Notes: generated by a model not told the origin, from the sequence alone. Counted from the stretch's first letter, positions 45,561 through 56,908 are shown. The stretch is 64,000 nt of DNA from Metallyticus violacea (GCA_030762175.1 CM060843.1:117792869-117856868); one strand, 5' to 3'. Numbers and translations are program-made.

Positions 45561-46269
45561 CTTTGTCATGGATGCAGAGATATCTGCTTTTCGTGCTGGG
45601 TTTCGTCTGCGACCTCCTGCATGTTATTTTAAGACAGAACCTGATCTACAAATGTTCGAAAGCACATTATGGAGTTTTATTTCGGCACTTTACGCACACC
45701 ATACTCACGTCGAAATGTTTAACACTGTCAAATTTAGCATATCAAAGCATTGGGCTTGCTGTTCTTTGTAGAGCCTTTCAACCATCTACAATTTTCATTT
45801 GTCATTATGCATTGCTGATTTTCATTCTTGCCATGTATGGAAACTCCCATATTTTAAGCAAAATATTACCAGCAAGAAATTTCACATATTATCATATACA
45901 CTTTTAAAGTAATATTTAATATTATCCATAATTAAACATCACCCTATATATCAAATAGATATGAATTTCCGTACTCATCGTGTATTTCTTATTATGGGAC
46001 ATTTAGTACTTTTACAATAATTATTACTAGTATTGTGAGATTTTTTTCCTAGCGGAAAAACTATTGTTGCAGTTGTGGTAAATGCCTCGATTATAACTCA
46101 CAGGTTCCAATTGAAAATAATTTCATACTTCAGTATTGTTATCCGATAATGTTAGACCACGAATCTCGCTGCCATCTGTCACTTTTTAAATAAGTTATAA
46201 ACTTTATTATACAATATGTATAATAAAAGTGTGAAAAATTAATGTAATATTATAAATGTATACAAGACA

Positions 46270-48190
46270 CGTGAGTTGAGGTTGCAGCCCAGCGGCTGTC
46301 CTCATTACAATGTGCTAAATATTAATCTTGCAATAAATGTGAATGTCGTTTCAATCTTCGAGGTTGTCGCAATGGTGGTGATAGGTGGGTTGGAATGTTG
46401 CTTAGAAGTTCATTGGTACAATTTAAAAAGGTGCGATGAAGTCGATTATAGCAGGAGTGAAGGTCATTGTTCACTGTTTGAATGTATACTTTTGGTGCAT
46501 CCCCGATCAGGCGATGAGCCATGATCTGGAAGGTTGATCCTTTTCAGTTGTGAATCGAAAGCCGAACTCCATATTGTCAGATAGATTTTATTACTGAGAA
46601 GTAGATTAGTCTTTTGAAATAAACTGGTAAAGGTGATGATATTTTAGCTGAATAATGTTTTGTCGTAGTCTCATTATTAAGCTTTGTGTCTGCTACCTCC
46701 AGTTGAGTTCATTATCCAGTATAATTCCGAGATACGATGTGGGTTGTACTATGGGTATTCGTTCTCCTTCGAGAGAAATCACCGGATTCTCCTCCACCTG
46801 CTCCTGCTCCTGCTCCTTCCTTCTTTTTTTTTTTTTTTTCTTCCCTCCCCTAAGTGAATTGAACTACTTTAGATTTGCGGAGGTTTGTTATGATTTTCCA
46901 ATGTAAGCACCACATACCCAACAGACTGACATACGTCTCAAAATTGTCTTTGCTTATCGTCAGAAGACTGTGCTATTAGTATATTCATAACTACAGAGAA
47001 ATGACATTATTATTGTAAATAAGATATCAGTGAGTATTGGTTTTAGTTTAGCAGTCCAATGTACCAAACCTTGTGAAATGTCTTCTCAGTATCAAGAAAC
47101 AGCCCAAGACAAACAGATTTTTTTTTTTTCAAATATATCGAATATGACATCAACTACACGACGAAGTTGCTGAGGACAAGAATGTGATGATCGGAAGCCA
47201 AACTGAGTATTTGGTATAATGGAATTAGTTGCCTTCAAGAGTTGAGAGGATGGAGTAACGTTCAAAAATCTTTGAAAACAAAGGGAGAAGACTGATTGGT
47301 CGGTAACTATGATGATCGTTTTTAGTTTTGTGTGCTTTGCGAATCATTACAATGTATTCATATTTACATCTAGTTGGAAAATAACCTATACGAAAAATGC
47401 CATTATATATCTGTGTTAAAAACACAAGAGTTTTCCGGGGAAGTATTACAAGTAGTGGTTTAACAATTAAATCATGACCCGGAAATTTGTTGGCTCGGTA
47501 TTTCCTTATTGCATTGAAGCGGGGTGAAGTATGTAGCAAATCGTTAATTGAAGAGGGACTGCAACTTTCTTTATATTTCTTATTCAAATTCAGCATCTCC
47601 AGCTTTTAACTGTTATTCTAAAATTTTTTGAATATAAATTCACCTTTTCTTCTGAATGGCTATACCAAGAGTTATCAAATCTCAAAGGAGATATCCTATC
47701 TTTATATTTTAGTTTTTTTGCCACAAAGATCCATCTTTGCAATTAAATGAAAGTTGTTGATTTCTAGCAGCAAGAATTTTCACTTCCTTAAGATTGAGAT
47801 GTAAGCCTCGAGGGTGTTTTATGAGGAGGATATCTACTTTGTTCGCATAATTTACTCAACTTCGTTTCACCTCAAGAAGCTGTTTCACTTTAGCTGTCGT
47901 TCATTATTATCTTTGTCCTGCTCTGTCAACGGCATATTGGATGTATTCTGTCAGCATGCTTATTGCCACATCAATTAAGAAAGTTTGTTGGCGACGTTGA
48001 ATTTGGAATTGGAATGGCCCCACGTTGGACGCCAAAATTTTGAGGGAGTTTAGGAAAGGGTTTCGTGTGTTAACTTGTAGCGATGGAGCCACCTCGACGT
48101 GGTGGATGGTTGTCGGTTGACGATCTTGAAGCAGCTGTTTCAGGTCATCAACTCTTCCTCGCAGAGACTTTCTCCGGGTCTTTCGCTAGA
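46270..48190 (-). mobile_element. Jockey-like LINE, RT-bearing part
   Basis: On the minus strand, 48092-47907 reads VAISMLTEYIQYAVDRAGQ, resembling the linker after the endonuclease. The frame 47596-47225 follows, with FPGHDLIVKPLLVILPRKTL, VFLTQIYNGIFRIGYFP and SYRPISLLPLFSKIFERYSI. This is the N-terminal RT region of Jockey-type LINEs (K.PG.D.I....L...P.KAL.FLT.IFN...R.GYFP...SYRPISLLP..SK..E). Then NTQFGFRSSHSCPQQLRRVV, the Q.GFR..HS...QL.R region. The catalytic YADD portion is eroded. The C-terminus at 46560-46330 reads QYGVRLSIHN and RLIGDAPKVYIQTVNNDLH, in the place of APWYV.N..LH.DL. Stops break all frames. A T run lies near 46822. Confidence 0.8.
47225..47596 (-). pseudogene. Jockey-like RT N-terminal frame, 123 codons
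   Basis: This is the best preserved coding piece of the 46.3-49.8 kb LINE. It spans RT blocks 0 to 2 and stops after YSILSTLEGN. SYRPISLLPLFSKIFE is nearly canonical. In place of KAPG.DGI it reads ANKFPGHDLI. The next piece (NSIIPNTQFGFRSSHS) follows downstream in another frame. Confidence 0.85.
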
Positions 48191-49300
48191 ATTGTGTGAA
48201 CAAAGGGCTCGACTGGACTGAGGAAGGAAACTCCAAGGGGGAAAATAACGACATAGGTAAAGGAGATTATTAGTCAGGTGTTTTGCTCTTAGCGTTTTCT
48301 TGTCTCATCTCGGTCAGCCGGTCGAAGCGAACTTGACAGCCGCGTGAATTTTCTATGCTCCGAAATGGATCGAAGTTCTCAGTTGACTTTGCTTTTCGTT
48401 TATTTTAGCTCGTCGTAATGATAAAGGCAAATATCTATAGTCTGTACAAATAACAAATTTTCTTCGATACTTAACGTATAAGCGTATTCAAACTCGTCGT
48501 GAAGACCAGCGCTAATATCTCTAGCTTATATAAGTTATAACTTCTCCTCTATGCTTAACGCATAAGCCTATTAAAACAAGCGTAGCCTTAACTTTGTATC
48601 ACGGACTTGGGTCATTCTTCACCGGACTGCGTGACACCGTCGTATCTCGCCGCAGTGAACATTAAATCGAACTGAAATACTGCTTGCGTCTATGGAGAGA
48701 TTGGCTCCTTATGCACCTACACAAATCTGACGCTTTTGCCAAAAACCCACGCGATCTTTCGTATCCTTTTTCTATCAGCCTTTCTCATAGGCCGGGTTGA
48801 CATTATTTCTCTAACGTTTTATTCTCTAGATATTTCTACTTATGCTACCAGCTTTGCCATAGGTTCTCAGTGTGACTTCGAACGAACTGCAATCGTTAGG
48901 GTCATTGATTCTAACGTGGCTCTCTGCGAGCTTTACACGCTAACTTGAGGTTGTTTAACCGCCTGGGGGAAGACAAGCCTCTCCGCTTACGTACCAAAGA
49001 GCATTAAAACTCATTGTTTATTTTTACGAGTCCGTCCGCCCGTCGCCAGAGCAAGAGAAAACAGATATGCCAGAACGCTGCTATTTTATCATATACAATT
49101 GCACAATTTACCTAAAATAAGACATTATAATCAGTTCTGAACGCTATTCGATCTTAAATCTGCACACGATCAAGTGTGTAATAAAGTTCCTTCAGTGAAA
49201 TAACACCAAAGAGCAACAAATAATGACACATTTATTAATTATATGCTGAACATGTAAATTAGCTTCTAATTAATGAGGTCCCAGGAAGGGTTTCACAATA
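48140..49300. other. less AT-rich block between two halves of the Jockey-like LINE
   Basis: The LINE endonuclease (49.76-49.33 kb) and RT linker (below 48.1 kb) are separated by about 1.2 kb that reads as neither. The block is less AT-rich than its flanks and includes CGGTCAGCCGGTCGAAGCGA, TGCGTGACACCGTCGTATCT and CGTCCGCCCGTCGCCAGAGC, plus an 84-bp tandem duplication. A 70-codon frame (48736-48948) has no motif. The join regions on both sides contain GAAACCC-like sequence (RC of AGGAAAGGGTTTCG near 48055 and AGGAAGGGTTTCA near 49285), which might be a large duplication around an insertion. It could be a solo LTR or an unknown element; I cannot decide. Confidence 0.35.
48431..48600. repeat. 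84-bp tandem duplication
   Basis: ATATCTATAG at 48431 and ATATCTCTAG at 48515 start two adjacent units. They share TAACAAATTTTCTTCGATAC against TATAACTTCTCCTCTATGC, and TTAACGTATAAGCGTATTCA against TTAACGCATAAGCCTATTAA. The units are clearly related but diverged. The function is unknown. Confidence 0.7.
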
Positions 49301-49319
49301 TCTTGAGGAGTTTTTAAGG

Positions 49320-49760
49320 AAGAGTGTAAGTCTGTGCCATGTTGAGCTATAACAATCAAAAAATCTTTTTTTATTTTAGGTTGTATGATTACAACTTTTC
49401 ATTTCAGGTGCAGAACATATTGTGATTATTACAGGAAAAAGTTCTGAGCTAAGTTCAAAGAGCATTTGTTAAGTTTTTACTTATGAAGAAGTCCAAACAT
49501 CTTGAGTTTGTCTACATGCAAGATAATAACTTGGTTCTATCGGATGAATGAACTCAAATAACAGTTTACTTGCAACTTCTAAGAGCAATTTCCCTCTGGA
49601 TTGACTAAGTTAGAACCACATTTTGGATGTTTGGAGTCGAAATCCTCTACTAGAAGAAATCTGTTACGCATCTCATGAGCTATGTTCCAGAAATCTGCTA
49701 AGCATATTTTGTTTCCTGGTGCTGAGTAAAATGATCCGATTTGATATTAAACTTTGTTCA
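49320..49760 (-). pseudogene. Jockey-like LINE endonuclease
   Basis: The minus strand from 49758 reads YQIGSFYSAPGNKICLADFW, then NIAHEMRNRFLLVEDFDSKH and PKCGSNLVNPEGN before a stop. This is the Jockey endonuclease pattern IYCPP...I....F..F......FI.GGD.N.KH..WGSRL.NPKG. The catalytic GGDFNAKH has become VEDFDSKH. Further on, ELSSELFPVIITI is in the place of DLSSDHSPVI, where the catalytic SDH has been lost. The domain is therefore dead. It is the 5' part of the same LINE whose RT lies at 46.3-48.1 kb. Confidence 0.8.
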
Positions 49761-50398
49761 TAGTTATCATAATTCTTGAAATTCATCTTCAATAAAATGA
49801 GAAAGTTCGTCATAATATTAATATAAATTTAATGTATAAATAATAACCGTTTTTAATAAATATAATGTAACATTTATTATAAAATTATTCCTAAAATGCC
49901 AAATTTATTCCATTATACCCAAAATAATTGTGTCACAATGTCCAAGTAGTATTTACAGGACAAAAGTTCTAAAAGTCTTCTCTAACTGTTTGTTTGTGAT
50001 ACAGTCTGGTACCATTTCAAGCATTTGCTCCTAGCTTCATTACAGAGAACTTTATTAGGCATCGACCCATCATTCAGTAACAAAGCATGCTTATAGCATA
50101 CAATGGATAGTATTTCAGGTGAAGAGAAGTGAGGCGGAAACAGTGTAAATACTGAAACACGTGTTTGCATAACTAATCGGTATTTTATATTTGGTACGGA
50201 TGTAATCGATTACTGTGTTGCTTGCCTCTGACCAGAATTCATCTCGAAAACAAACTGAATACAACACAAGGACTGATGCCCTGCGAACTATCAGAATAAA
50301 TTTTCGGATAGAGACATATTACATATTCAAATATTAAATAAATAATATCAGTATGTATGTTACTAATAATTATTGAAGCCTGAACTAATTTTGTGATA
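49761..50398. other. unassigned AT-rich DNA
   Basis: No feature was recognised between the LINE endonuclease and the TAA microsatellite. Confidence 0.4.
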
Positions 50399-50408
50399 TA
50401 TTATTATT

Positions 50409-50462
<54 letters not shown>
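50399..50462. repeat. (TTA)n/(TAA)n microsatellite
   Basis: A short TTA run passes directly into a long TAA run, making a weak palindrome at the join. TGTGATATA occurs immediately on both sides (50392-50400 and 50463-50471), forming a direct repeat that brackets the tract. Confidence 0.93.
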
Positions 50463-50463
<1 letters not shown>

Positions 50464-50471
50464 TGATATAT

Positions 50472-52990
50472 AATTACTTTTTATACCCTAGATGAAAAAT
50501 TATAAAAAAAAAATTATTACAGTAAAAATTGTAAACCTTAACTTTTTTCTTACTAAAAACGAATGAGTAATTGAACCGGACATTTCTAAAACATGCTTTC
50601 TCCGTTTTTGTTACTTTTGATAAAAAGGCAAAAAATGTTTTATCTGGATTACTAATTCTCATAGAGCATAGACATACACGAATCCTTTCACTTTACACTA
50701 TTCTAAAGTGTTGTGTATCATCAGTACCGTAAATATTAATATGAAAAGTTTGTAAATTAAGGGCCTTTTAAAAATGACTTCCAAATTATTCTTTTTGTCC
50801 TAAGCAAATTGGGTTTTCTTAGTACAGGATTAAAGTATAACAATACAGAAATGCAGAATAAAAGAAAATGCTGTATTTATAGTTTTGAACACATTTTCTG
50901 AAATAAAAAAGGAGTTACGTTTGTTTATTAAAATGGTGATATTGTAATTTTAGCTTGTAAGACAAACCTTGGATACGTATGCACAATATTTTTTTAGCAG
51001 ATGGTACTTCAGGTTGTGTTTACAGCGTTTCAACCAATTGTGCACAATTCATAAGATATCTCTAACTATATAAAACTAAACAGTACTGTGAAATGTCAAC
51101 CCTAATGATAGTGTTCCTTTTTTGAATTTGGCTTCACTCCCAGGTTAGAGATAGTGCGCTTTGGAATATCTACATATATTTCCGTTGAAAAAAAGTGTCA
51201 ATTTCACCTAGAACACTTTTTATATGAACAGATTTCCTTGATTTTAAAACATTTTATGAAGCTCATGACCTTGAAGTTGGGGTGTGAGTAAATATGCTTT
51301 TTACTATGGAACAAAATAGAAGATGGGTGTATGGACTGTTCAGCATAGCTCTACTATCAAACAGCGTCAGAGTTTCCCGACTTTGCACTAAACATATATT
51401 TTCAAATTTTCGAGTTTTCAAGATTTTTCAGTTCTTCAATTTCCCCTCACCAAACAAATACAAACTTTATTTCATGAAGTGTATTATCTCTGCACTTCCA
51501 AATGCATTGAAAGAATGACATCCGAAAATGTACTTGAAGATAAATTTATAACGACTATAGCTCAAAATACCAACATTAAGAAAAAAGTTACTAAGAACTC
51601 TTGCAATGGTTATTAAATAAAAATATAACCAGACAACATTTCTAAACGGTGTGTATGTTTCACACAGCACTAAAAGTGAGTACTTTACTTTTGGTACAGA
51701 TTTGTTCTTCCGTATTTACGAGTTTTGTTTATTTCTGATATTTTGTGCATTTGTCTTATTATTTTCTCTCTTTTTAGGTGATATTAATTAAGTGGGTTTC
51801 GCTATCATAAGATGCAGTCATTTCTCCCCTTACAATATATTTTAGAATCATCCGTCGTTAACAATCGAAATTAACATTTGAACACTTTTCAACACCAACC
51901 TGAAACGAATCCACTAACTTGGTTACAAGTTTTTGCCACAACATGAACGAAGAACTTAAACTTGAAAGGTATGTAAACTATCACACGAAGACAGCAGTGG
52001 GACTGAAATGCATTTTAAGGCGGCATGCGTTACACGTGATGTGACGGTTGTTATGAATTCTTGCATTCACATTCATCGAGCTCCATTGCCACATCATATT
52101 CTTGGTATTTAGACTTTCCTTTCTCCTGCATGTGTCCTTTAGTCAGGTCAGGAATTGTTATTTTATTCATTTTGTACAATACATTAATCAGTATTTTAAG
52201 TTACGATTATTTTGCCCACTTGTTTTATTAGATTTTTATTTGTGTTATCATTTTATGTTTATTTTAAGTTGGTGTTTAGTTACTTTTATATACTTTAAGA
52301 CCTCCTTCAATTGTTTTTTTATTCATGTAGTGCAGATTCAAACAGTCATCGTTCTTGCGTGTAGAGCCCAACACTGTCTTCATTTTCCGTTGTTTTGTTC
52401 CTTGCCAAGATTCTATTGCAGATTATTTGGATTTCTGTATCGTAAACGCCGTGACTTCAAAGCATTCCTCAGCATCTTCCTCTATAATACCTCGATAACG
52501 GCTGCCTCTATTTCATCTGAAGTATGAATTTGTTTGACCTGATAGTAAAATGAAAAATAAAAATAAAATTTTAGGAATAAAACTGAAAGAGCTATTAAAA
52601 TATGCATACATTCATTTGTATTTTAACATGGGTCAAATACCACAAAAGCGTAGTGCTCAGCTTTGCAGGCTGTTTACAACTGAGAACAACAACACGAATG
52701 TCTGCTAGTTATCTTCAAAGGAGAGTACACAAGTAGGCTAATGGAAATACCTAGCGTCCTTAAGGCACTTTTCAGAAAACTAAAAAGGCGATGCTGAGTG
52801 CCGCTCCGCGCCCGCTTAAGGGTCAATGTGTGGCAGTAGACTGGGGTTCTTTCCTCTCAACTTAAAAAAAGTTTACTATCGAAAACGCAAGTTTGTGATG
52901 AAAACAGTTTCAAGTTTACAGAAGGATTGAAAAAGTACATTTTAATTCATATACAGGCTTTCCAGCATAAGACACAAATAATACATAAAT
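50472..52990. other. unassigned AT-rich DNA
   Basis: Frames at 51294-51518 and 52102-52527 (141 codons, hydrophobic and rich in F, C and L) are on the plus strand. The second looks like an accidental T-rich frame rather than a membrane protein. No repeat copy or motif was recognised. Confidence 0.4.
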
Positions 52991-53049
52991 GTCGAAGGGA
53001 AATAATACATCTAGGTGTGGTAGTGCAGTTCTGGTATAAAATTCCTACT

Positions 53050-53465
53050 ACAGTCAGTTATCAGCAAGATGGTGCTTTTCCCTACTTTGTAAGTCAGATA
53101 GACACTTTTCTTAATTACTATATTCCGAATAGAGACCCCCTCCATGGTCTAGCAACTATCTACTAATCTCATTTCATTCATCCCTACATTTAGGTACCCT
53201 ACTGCACCTCCAACCTCATCTCCACTGACACAACGTGGCGGTGTCCCGGCCTCAGAAGTCTGCTAAAACACTGTCATGCTGCGGAGAATATTTACACATT
53301 TCTGAGAACATTTTGCGGGCATTGGACCAAAAAAAAAAAAAAAAAAAATGTATTCCGAAGGATTATTGGGTCGAAGACCATCAGCTGACTACCAAGGTCA
53401 AATCTAACACCCTTAGACTTTTTCTATGGGAAATTTTAAAAGATAACAGCAATGAGTGGCTTCAG
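53050..53465 (+). pseudogene. mariner-like (IS630 group) transposase C-terminal part, broken by a retroinsert
   Basis: Before the break the frame reads YQQDGAFPYFVSQIDTFLN, matching FQQDGAPPH......VR.FLN, with the second catalytic D in QQDGA. After the break, from 53351, RIIGSKTIS, stop, LPRSNLTPLDFFYGKF matches RWIGR.GP..WP.RSPDLTPLDFFLWG; the last catalytic D of SPDLTP has become N. Removing the 53130-53350 insert and one copy of the 9-bp duplication brings the two parts together at the expected spacing, with one frameshift. The reading is supported by motif order on both sides. Confidence 0.8.
53121..53359 (+). mobile_element. short poly(A) retroinsert with perfect 9-bp target-site duplication
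   Basis: TATTCCGAA lies at 53121-53129 and again at 53351-53359, on the two sides of a 221-bp insert that ends in a run of about 20 A. This is the signature of LINE-mobilised retrotransposition. The insert begins TAGAGACCCCCTCCATGGTC, TAGCAACTATCTAC and includes CTCATTTCATTCATCCCTAC. It also has CACTGACACAACGTGGCGGT and GGAGAATATTTACACATTTC. It is not one of SINE-A or SINE-B. The start could be an eroded tRNA-like A box, but no B box is clear. It may be a truncated SINE or an unrelated short transcript. Confidence 0.9.
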
Positions 53466-53504
53466 TAACTTGAAGCGCCGAATCTCCTAGTGATGTAAAA
53501 CTTC

Positions 53505-54400
53505 ATTGTGCTAAGCAATACTTGGACAGAGATGGATCAGCCCGATATGTACCACACTACACATAATTATCACAAGAGGAAAGTTTTTGACAAAATTAAG
53601 ACAAGAGCTTTACAAAAAACCTATGCCTATCGATATTATGTCAAAGAACTATCCTACCAGCACCCAGATCAAATAGAACTCTTATTAAAAACACTTGATA
53701 CACCGAGTCAAAAACATTACTGAACCTGAGAGACTAAAACCTGAGCTCAATTATCATCAGAGAGCCTGATGCCTATCGTAAGAAATAAATTGATCGAAAA
53801 ATCATGATTTTTGTAACAGACGATAAGTACCAAATTAAATTCTTACCATTTGTAGAAGATGTCACGCTAAATATTGCTCGGGTTATGAAAAATAAAAACC
53901 GTTTTCACAACCACAACAAAAGTGAAGTGTTCTGTGAAAGACCCCAGAAATCCTCTCAGTTCCACAAAAATATGTAAAGTAGCGTACGAATGTGGAAAAG
54001 TGTTGGTATGACTGGCTCATCCAATAAAATTCGGCTCTTGAAACATAAGGGACATTATGCCTTAATCAGTCAGAAAAATTTGTGATTGCGGAATATACTA
54101 TTCAAAATTGCCTTAAAATAAAATTTAAAAAAATTCAGAACTGATTACAACAATTACAAGGTATTAATAAACCGACGTTAAAAATAGAACAGCATCCAGA
54201 TAATACAACCAAAGACAGATGTTTTCCAATAAACAAAACTTGGAATTAGTTACTGGTCAACAAACAACGTCTGCGCAACAACTCTCCCAACACTCCTACC
54301 CCCTCCCACTTGTACCTCTGCCTCTCCAAACACTTTCAATCCATTGATGATGCCGACCTTAGTGTCGGCGAAAGCCCGGTTTAAATTAATATTAACAAAC
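53505..54400 (+). mobile_element. Penelope-like element remnant (RT C-terminal region and GIY-YIG endonuclease)
   Basis: Penelope-like elements encode an RT joined to a GIY-YIG endonuclease. The first frame (53508-53720) reads TEMDQPDMYHTTHNYHKRKV then FDKIKTRALQ, matching the RT-end pattern TDRYLHY.SNHP..HKR.V...L..RA. Near 53825-53890, YQIKFLPFVEDVTLNIARVM matches the linker ...LPYV.G.SE.IAR.L. Near 53970 KICKVAYECGKVLV precedes a stop, corresponding to the Y.V.C.CGK.YIGQTGR catalytic block, with the second half lost. IRLLKHKGHYAL, VIAEYTIQN and KIEQHPDNTTKD then follow the EH...I, AVAEH and IE...NFNR order. The end GCCGACCTTAGTGTCGGCGA is a short perfect stem, common near the 3' end of such elements. 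The palm domain is absent. Confidence 0.75.
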
Positions 54401-55858
54401 AGCACGACAAAATAGCCAGGCAATAATAAATAAAATTACTTTATTTTTAACTTTAAATTATATACAAATGTGACTTCAAATTGTATGTAATTTGACAGGA
54501 TCGCGGATCGTGCACCCCTGATTTAGATTATAATGGTCAGAGGTGATTTGTGCGCATTATGTGTGGTTATAAAAGCTTTTGATGAAAAATAAATTGTTAA
54601 CAGAGAATTGATTACGCCACTTTCACGTTGCTCGAAATGAGGGGCCGACTGACTTGACTGTAAGAGGAAGTAAATTAAATGAGGGCATAAAACATTTCCA
54701 GAATACGAATTGGAGGAGAACACCTTCTTAATGTAATTCTGAAAAGTTAAGGGAGAGATTAGAGCACACCATTTCTTAACGAACACAAGAGAGCGAAACA
54801 CAATTGGAGAATATTTTTTAACCCTTGGGACATTCTGGTTTTTGTTTCATTCGAGGGAATAAGTACCACGTAAGAATAAAGAACATTACCTTTCTCTAAA
54901 TGCTGCAGTCTAGACCTTGCCTGGAGTTTAACTGCTATTCCTAATTGCACTTAGAGCAGTTATTTACTTCAGTTATTTTATCATAGTTTGCTAGTTAATT
55001 ATAAAGCATATGCTAGTAATAATTGTATCTCTCTCCTACTGGATTCATACACCCATATTTGCATTGTGAATTTCCTAAGTATTTTTAAAACCATAAAGAT
55101 TGTTCTCCTCAGAATATTTAATAATTAAGTGAAGAAAGTAGAATACAAACACAAAGTATTCATTGATATGTTAGTTGCCATAACTCTTGCTCTTGTCAGA
55201 GATTTTCATTCTGGTTCATTTGCAATATTCTGGTTTCTGTAACAACGCTACTTCTGTATTAATTTCCGAAGAATAACAAAGCTTAGCTTTCAGCTGAAAA
55301 CTTAAAACATCTTACAATTTCGAGTTTATATTTATGCCCTTCAAGATACAAAGTGTTAGCTAGTGAATAAATTATGTTCTTTTATAATATGAAACTAATG
55401 GATGTAATTCCACTGATATGTAGTACAAACATACCCTAGTATATGAAGATCTTGAGCAACTGTTGAAAGTAAGTGCCATTATATTCAAGGTGTGCCTGCA
55501 CACACCTGTTCACATTACTGAAGGTATTCACCAAAGTATCGAAAATCGCAGTTGGCTTCAGTCATGCTAATATTGAATGTGCAGTAAACACCACCTCCCT
55601 GCAGTAGCTAGTAAGTAGCTCCTCGTAGTCAAACTGATTTTCGAAATTATTAAACATGTCTGTGTATACTACAGTAGCCATCATTGTATACAATGTGGTA
55701 TTACAATCCAAGATTTTCATCGGAGAACTACGTGTAGTGCAGTATTCCCTGATGAATATTAAATTTTCCGGAACTAATGACTGTAATCGAGTCCCTTCAA
55801 TTTGTCGGGAGCTTTCAGATCTTGCACAGCAGTAGCACGAAATCCATGCAGCTCATTG
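54401..55858. other. unassigned DNA
   Basis: This holds frames at 54523-54801 and 54759-54950 on the minus strand and a 37-codon minus-strand stretch near 55560-55680 (VYTDMFNNFENQFDYEELL) that looks protein-like but stands alone. No family was recognised. Confidence 0.35.
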
Positions 55859-55859
55859 A

Positions 55860-56212
55860 TACGTCCTTGTAGAAACCCTCCTGTCCCGCGATAGTTGATT
55901 TTATTTGATTAAATTGCGCCTTCCTCACGGCTAGCCATCTGCGCTTAGAGGGCACCCCGAGGAGGAAGGAATGAGATGAAGGAGACTCCTGGGGACCAGG
56001 ATCCTCGGACAAAGATGCACGAACGTATCCCTATATGTTTCCACTTAGAACACCCGACGCCGGGAGCCCTTCCATCAGGGAGTTTGAGCTCATCAGATGG
56101 TTTGCTTCCATATCATTCCATAGAACAGAAACCTTTATCATCACATCGTGCCAGCCTACCTTTGTCCTAGCACATTCGACTCTGTAACAGATCCAATGAA
56201 ATGAAATGAAAT
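55860..56212 (+). mobile_element. possible retroinsert with ATGAA tail
   Basis: A block of about 330 bp, clearly less AT-rich than its surroundings (GAGGGCACCCCGAGGAGGAA, GGAGACTCCTGGGGACCAGG, CCCGACGCCGGGAGCCCTTC), ends in the pentanucleotide tail CAATGAAATGAAATGAAATA. Such simple tails are typical of SINEs and some LINEs. Frames of 64-65 codons cross it on both strands, which speaks against a single coding exon. I found no target-site duplication and no clear tRNA-like head, so the 5' end is a guess. From 56213 to 56908 I see nothing. Confidence 0.4.
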
Positions 56213-56908
56213 AAGAGAGCGCAAAATTCGTGGGGATTTTGTAGCAAAAGAATGTCTTTGTTAGTGGCTATAGAGAGGAACTCTGCCTAAATAAATGGTT
56301 AAATATATTCTAATATTTATTCATGCAAACCAGGTACTTTAAATGAAAAATCCTTACATTTATTACTTCTGAGTTTGAATTTAAATTTCCGGTCCTAAAA
56401 GTAATGTACCAGAAAATTATTTTCAGCCAAGTTAAGCATTCAAATGCATCCAGCATGTAGTAAAACTACAAAAGTTATCTAAAACAAAATTGAAAATAGC
56501 AAGAGAACACTTAGGCACTCGTTTTAACAACTTGTAGAAAATTATGCTCCAGGAACAGAAATAATGAGCAGTTAAACTTAAAAGGTATTTGCAAATATAC
56601 GTTAAAATACATTAAAACGCGTGAAAAAACCGGAAGTATACCTGACGCAGTATGAAACTAACTTTACAGCAATATCCATACACATGTTTCTGATTTTCAA
56701 ATTTAAATACTTAAACTCGCTTGAAATAAAGGATTAATAAAGGCAGATTGAACAAGGAACCGAAACAGCTCTTTAATTAATCGTATATTTTTCTTAAAAT
56801 AAAATGGGTTGAAATAACCCATACGCTGTATTCACAATAATGCAGTAATCTTCAGCATGTGAAGTTTTTGCACTCGTTTCCTTTTGTCTGATACCTTTCA
56901 CTTTCCCC

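Noticed and set aside
48736..48948. 70-codon frame in the less AT-rich block inside the Jockey-like LINE
   Set aside because: The translation has no recognisable motif, and the block is better explained as part of an unidentified insert.
52102..52527. 141-codon plus-strand frame as a possible gene
   Set aside because: F/L/C/Y-rich composition from T-rich DNA, no motif and no sign of a start or splice context. Treated as accidental.
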